Assembly (NCBI GenBank): GCA_016195145.1
Contig: JACQAF010000044.1
Coordinates: forward strand, 1 to 14,868
Reading direction: 5' to 3'
From: Rhodospirillales bacterium
GTDB lineage: Bacteria; Pseudomonadota; Alphaproteobacteria; CACIAM-22H2
DNA length: 14,868 nucleotides
Shown: positions 13,936-14,868 of the stretch, piece after piece
How the letters are laid out: each line of letters opens with the position of its first letter
Numbering within the stretch: the stretch's first letter is position 1
Position numbers and translations under genes: made by a program
Notes under the pieces: model-generated
What the model was told of the DNA's origin: nothing
Database searches by the model: none
The model's input: the letters and a program-made list of their open reading frames with translations, nothing else

Positions 13936-14868
13936 ATGGCCCACGATCACCCCGCGATGAACGACACGCCGCAACGAAACATTCACAGCCATACCTGGAT
14001 CGTCGGCGTCCTCGGCCTGGTTGCCGGTTTGCTCCTGCTGGTCTACGTGCCGTCGCTAAAAGCGGTCTCCGGCTCCATTCTCCTGTTTGCCGGATTCCAT
14101 CTGGTCGGCGGCATCGTCGTCCTCGCCTCCCTCTACATCGTGGCGCTACGCCAGATCGTTCGTCGTATCCTCAGGGGGCGCACCCGTCAGGCTGCCCCCG
14201 TCGCTGGCATATACGATTTCGGCTGGGGGCCTGAGTGGATGAACGGCCTGGCCGTCGGCGCCCTCGTCGCCGCCTCGGCTGCCGTGGCGATCCAGGTCGC
14301 CGCCCCAGCCTGGTGGCCCCTCGCCTTCCTCGTGCTATTGCTTGCCGCCGCCTTTTCCGTTGGCAACTCGATCATGCGCTCGTTCCGCAGCGCCGATCAT
14401 GTCGTGCTGCCAATGGTCGATTTCCTGCAAGGCGACCATGACCTCGTGCTCGACGCCGGCTGCGGCGCGGGGCGCACCACCATCGCCCTCAGCAAAGGCT
14501 TGCGCAACGGCCGCGTCGTCGCCATCGACCGGTTCGACGCCGACTATATCGACGATGGCGGGCGCACCCAGATCGAGCATAATTTGCGCGCCGCCGGCCT
14601 AAGCGAGCGCGTGCGAATCGAAACCGCCGATCTCACCGATCTGCCCTTTGACGATATCAGCTTTGACAGCGCCATCAGCACCAACGTCTACGACCATCTC
14701 GGCCGGTACAAGGAAGGGGCCTTGCACGAAATATTCCGCGTCCTGAAGCCGGGCGGCAGGTTCCTGATGGCAGTCTGGGTTCCGGGCGGCGCGATGTTCG
14801 CCGTCGCCAATATTCTTTCGTTCTTTCTGACCTCGCGCGCCCAATGGCGGGCCATGGCCCGCCGCGCC
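13936..14868 (+). CDS. Membrane-anchored class I SAM-dependent methyltransferase, 3' end beyond window
   Basis: The frame is open from ATG 13936 to the right edge (311 residues), so the C-terminus is missing. Four hydrophobic segments (about 21-39, 45-70, 101-122 and 125-143) are followed by a cytosolic Rossmann domain. Motif I LDAGCGAGRTT (172-182) and the acidic VVAIDRFD (194-201) bind S-adenosylmethionine. ADLTDLPFDDISFDSAIS (231-248) and FRVLKPGGRFLMAVW (267-281) are the usual motif II/III region of Ubie/Coq5-like methyltransferases. The enzyme probably methylates a lipid or other membrane substrate, but which is unknown. AAGGA at 13923-13927 is well placed for the ATG at 13936; an ATG at 13928 is in another frame. 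A separate promoter and the change of base composition upstream suggest it is not part of the tmk-hydrolase operon. Confidence 0.88.
   Translation, partial: MAHDHPAMNDTPQRNIHSHTWIVGVLGLVAGLLLLVYVPSLKAVSGSILLFAGFHLVGGIVVLASLYIVALRQIVRRILRGRTRQAAPVAGIYDFGWGPEWMNGLAVGALVAASAAVAIQVAAPAWWPLAFLVLLLAAAFSVGNSIMRSFRSADHVVLPMVDFLQGDHDLVLDAGCGAGRTTIALSKGLRNGRVVAIDRFDADYIDDGGRTQIEHNLRAAGLSERVRIETADLTDLPFDDISFDSAISTNVYDHLGRYKEGALHEIFRVLKPGGRFLMAVWVPGGAMFAVANILSFFLTSRAQWRAMARRA

Noticed and set aside
13803..14234. 143-codon + frame starting in the gap before the methyltransferase
   Set aside because: It overlaps the methyltransferase in another frame and has no coding character; the frame from 13936 has membrane helices and SAM motifs.

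Overview
The window is a GC-rich stretch of chromosome (third codon positions mostly G/C) from what is most likely an alphaproteobacterium. The strongest reason is the gene order on the + strand from 5003 to 13672: MltB-type transglycosylase, rlpA, D-Ala-D-Ala carboxypeptidase, tmk, holB, metG, tatD and a PhnP-like metallo-beta-lactamase gene. From general knowledge this order is typical of Rhodospirillales and related orders. No mobile element, prophage, CRISPR array or replication origin is visible.

Layout. The left part (1-3290) reads on the - strand. In transcription order it holds a tRNA-Ser(TGA) gene with encoded CCA, an uncharacterised ATP-grasp-like protein starting only 32 bases after the tRNA, an APC-superfamily permease close to ethanolamine permeases, and an MscS-type channel that runs off the left edge. 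A divergent non-coding gap (3282-3565) separates this from the + strand. There a small exported Ala/Gly-rich protein with almost no charged residues (3566-3871) is followed by a hairpin-rich gap and a DUF218/YdcF (ElyC-like) membrane protein (4086-4913).

The core block comes next. Genes 4086-8579 are an envelope group: DUF218 protein, MltB-like lytic transglycosylase, RlpA lipoprotein with SPOR domain, and penicillin-binding carboxypeptidase. All plausibly act on peptidoglycan in the periplasm. They lead without a break into tmk (GTGA overlap), holB (ATGA overlap), metG, tatD (1-base gap) and the PhnP-like hydrolase (ATGA overlap), an information-processing housekeeping operon. The overlaps imply translational coupling. 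The right edge (13673-14868) holds an AT-rich regulatory-looking gap with repeats, a promoter candidate, and a membrane-anchored SAM methyltransferase cut by the window end.

Most of the window is ordinary. The items most worth following are the permease that seems to lack one transmembrane helix, the tRNA-linked ATP-grasp-like gene, the charge-free small exported protein, a possibly leaderless transglycosylase mRNA, and the repeat-rich AT island upstream of the membrane methyltransferase. No convincing new multi-gene system was found.
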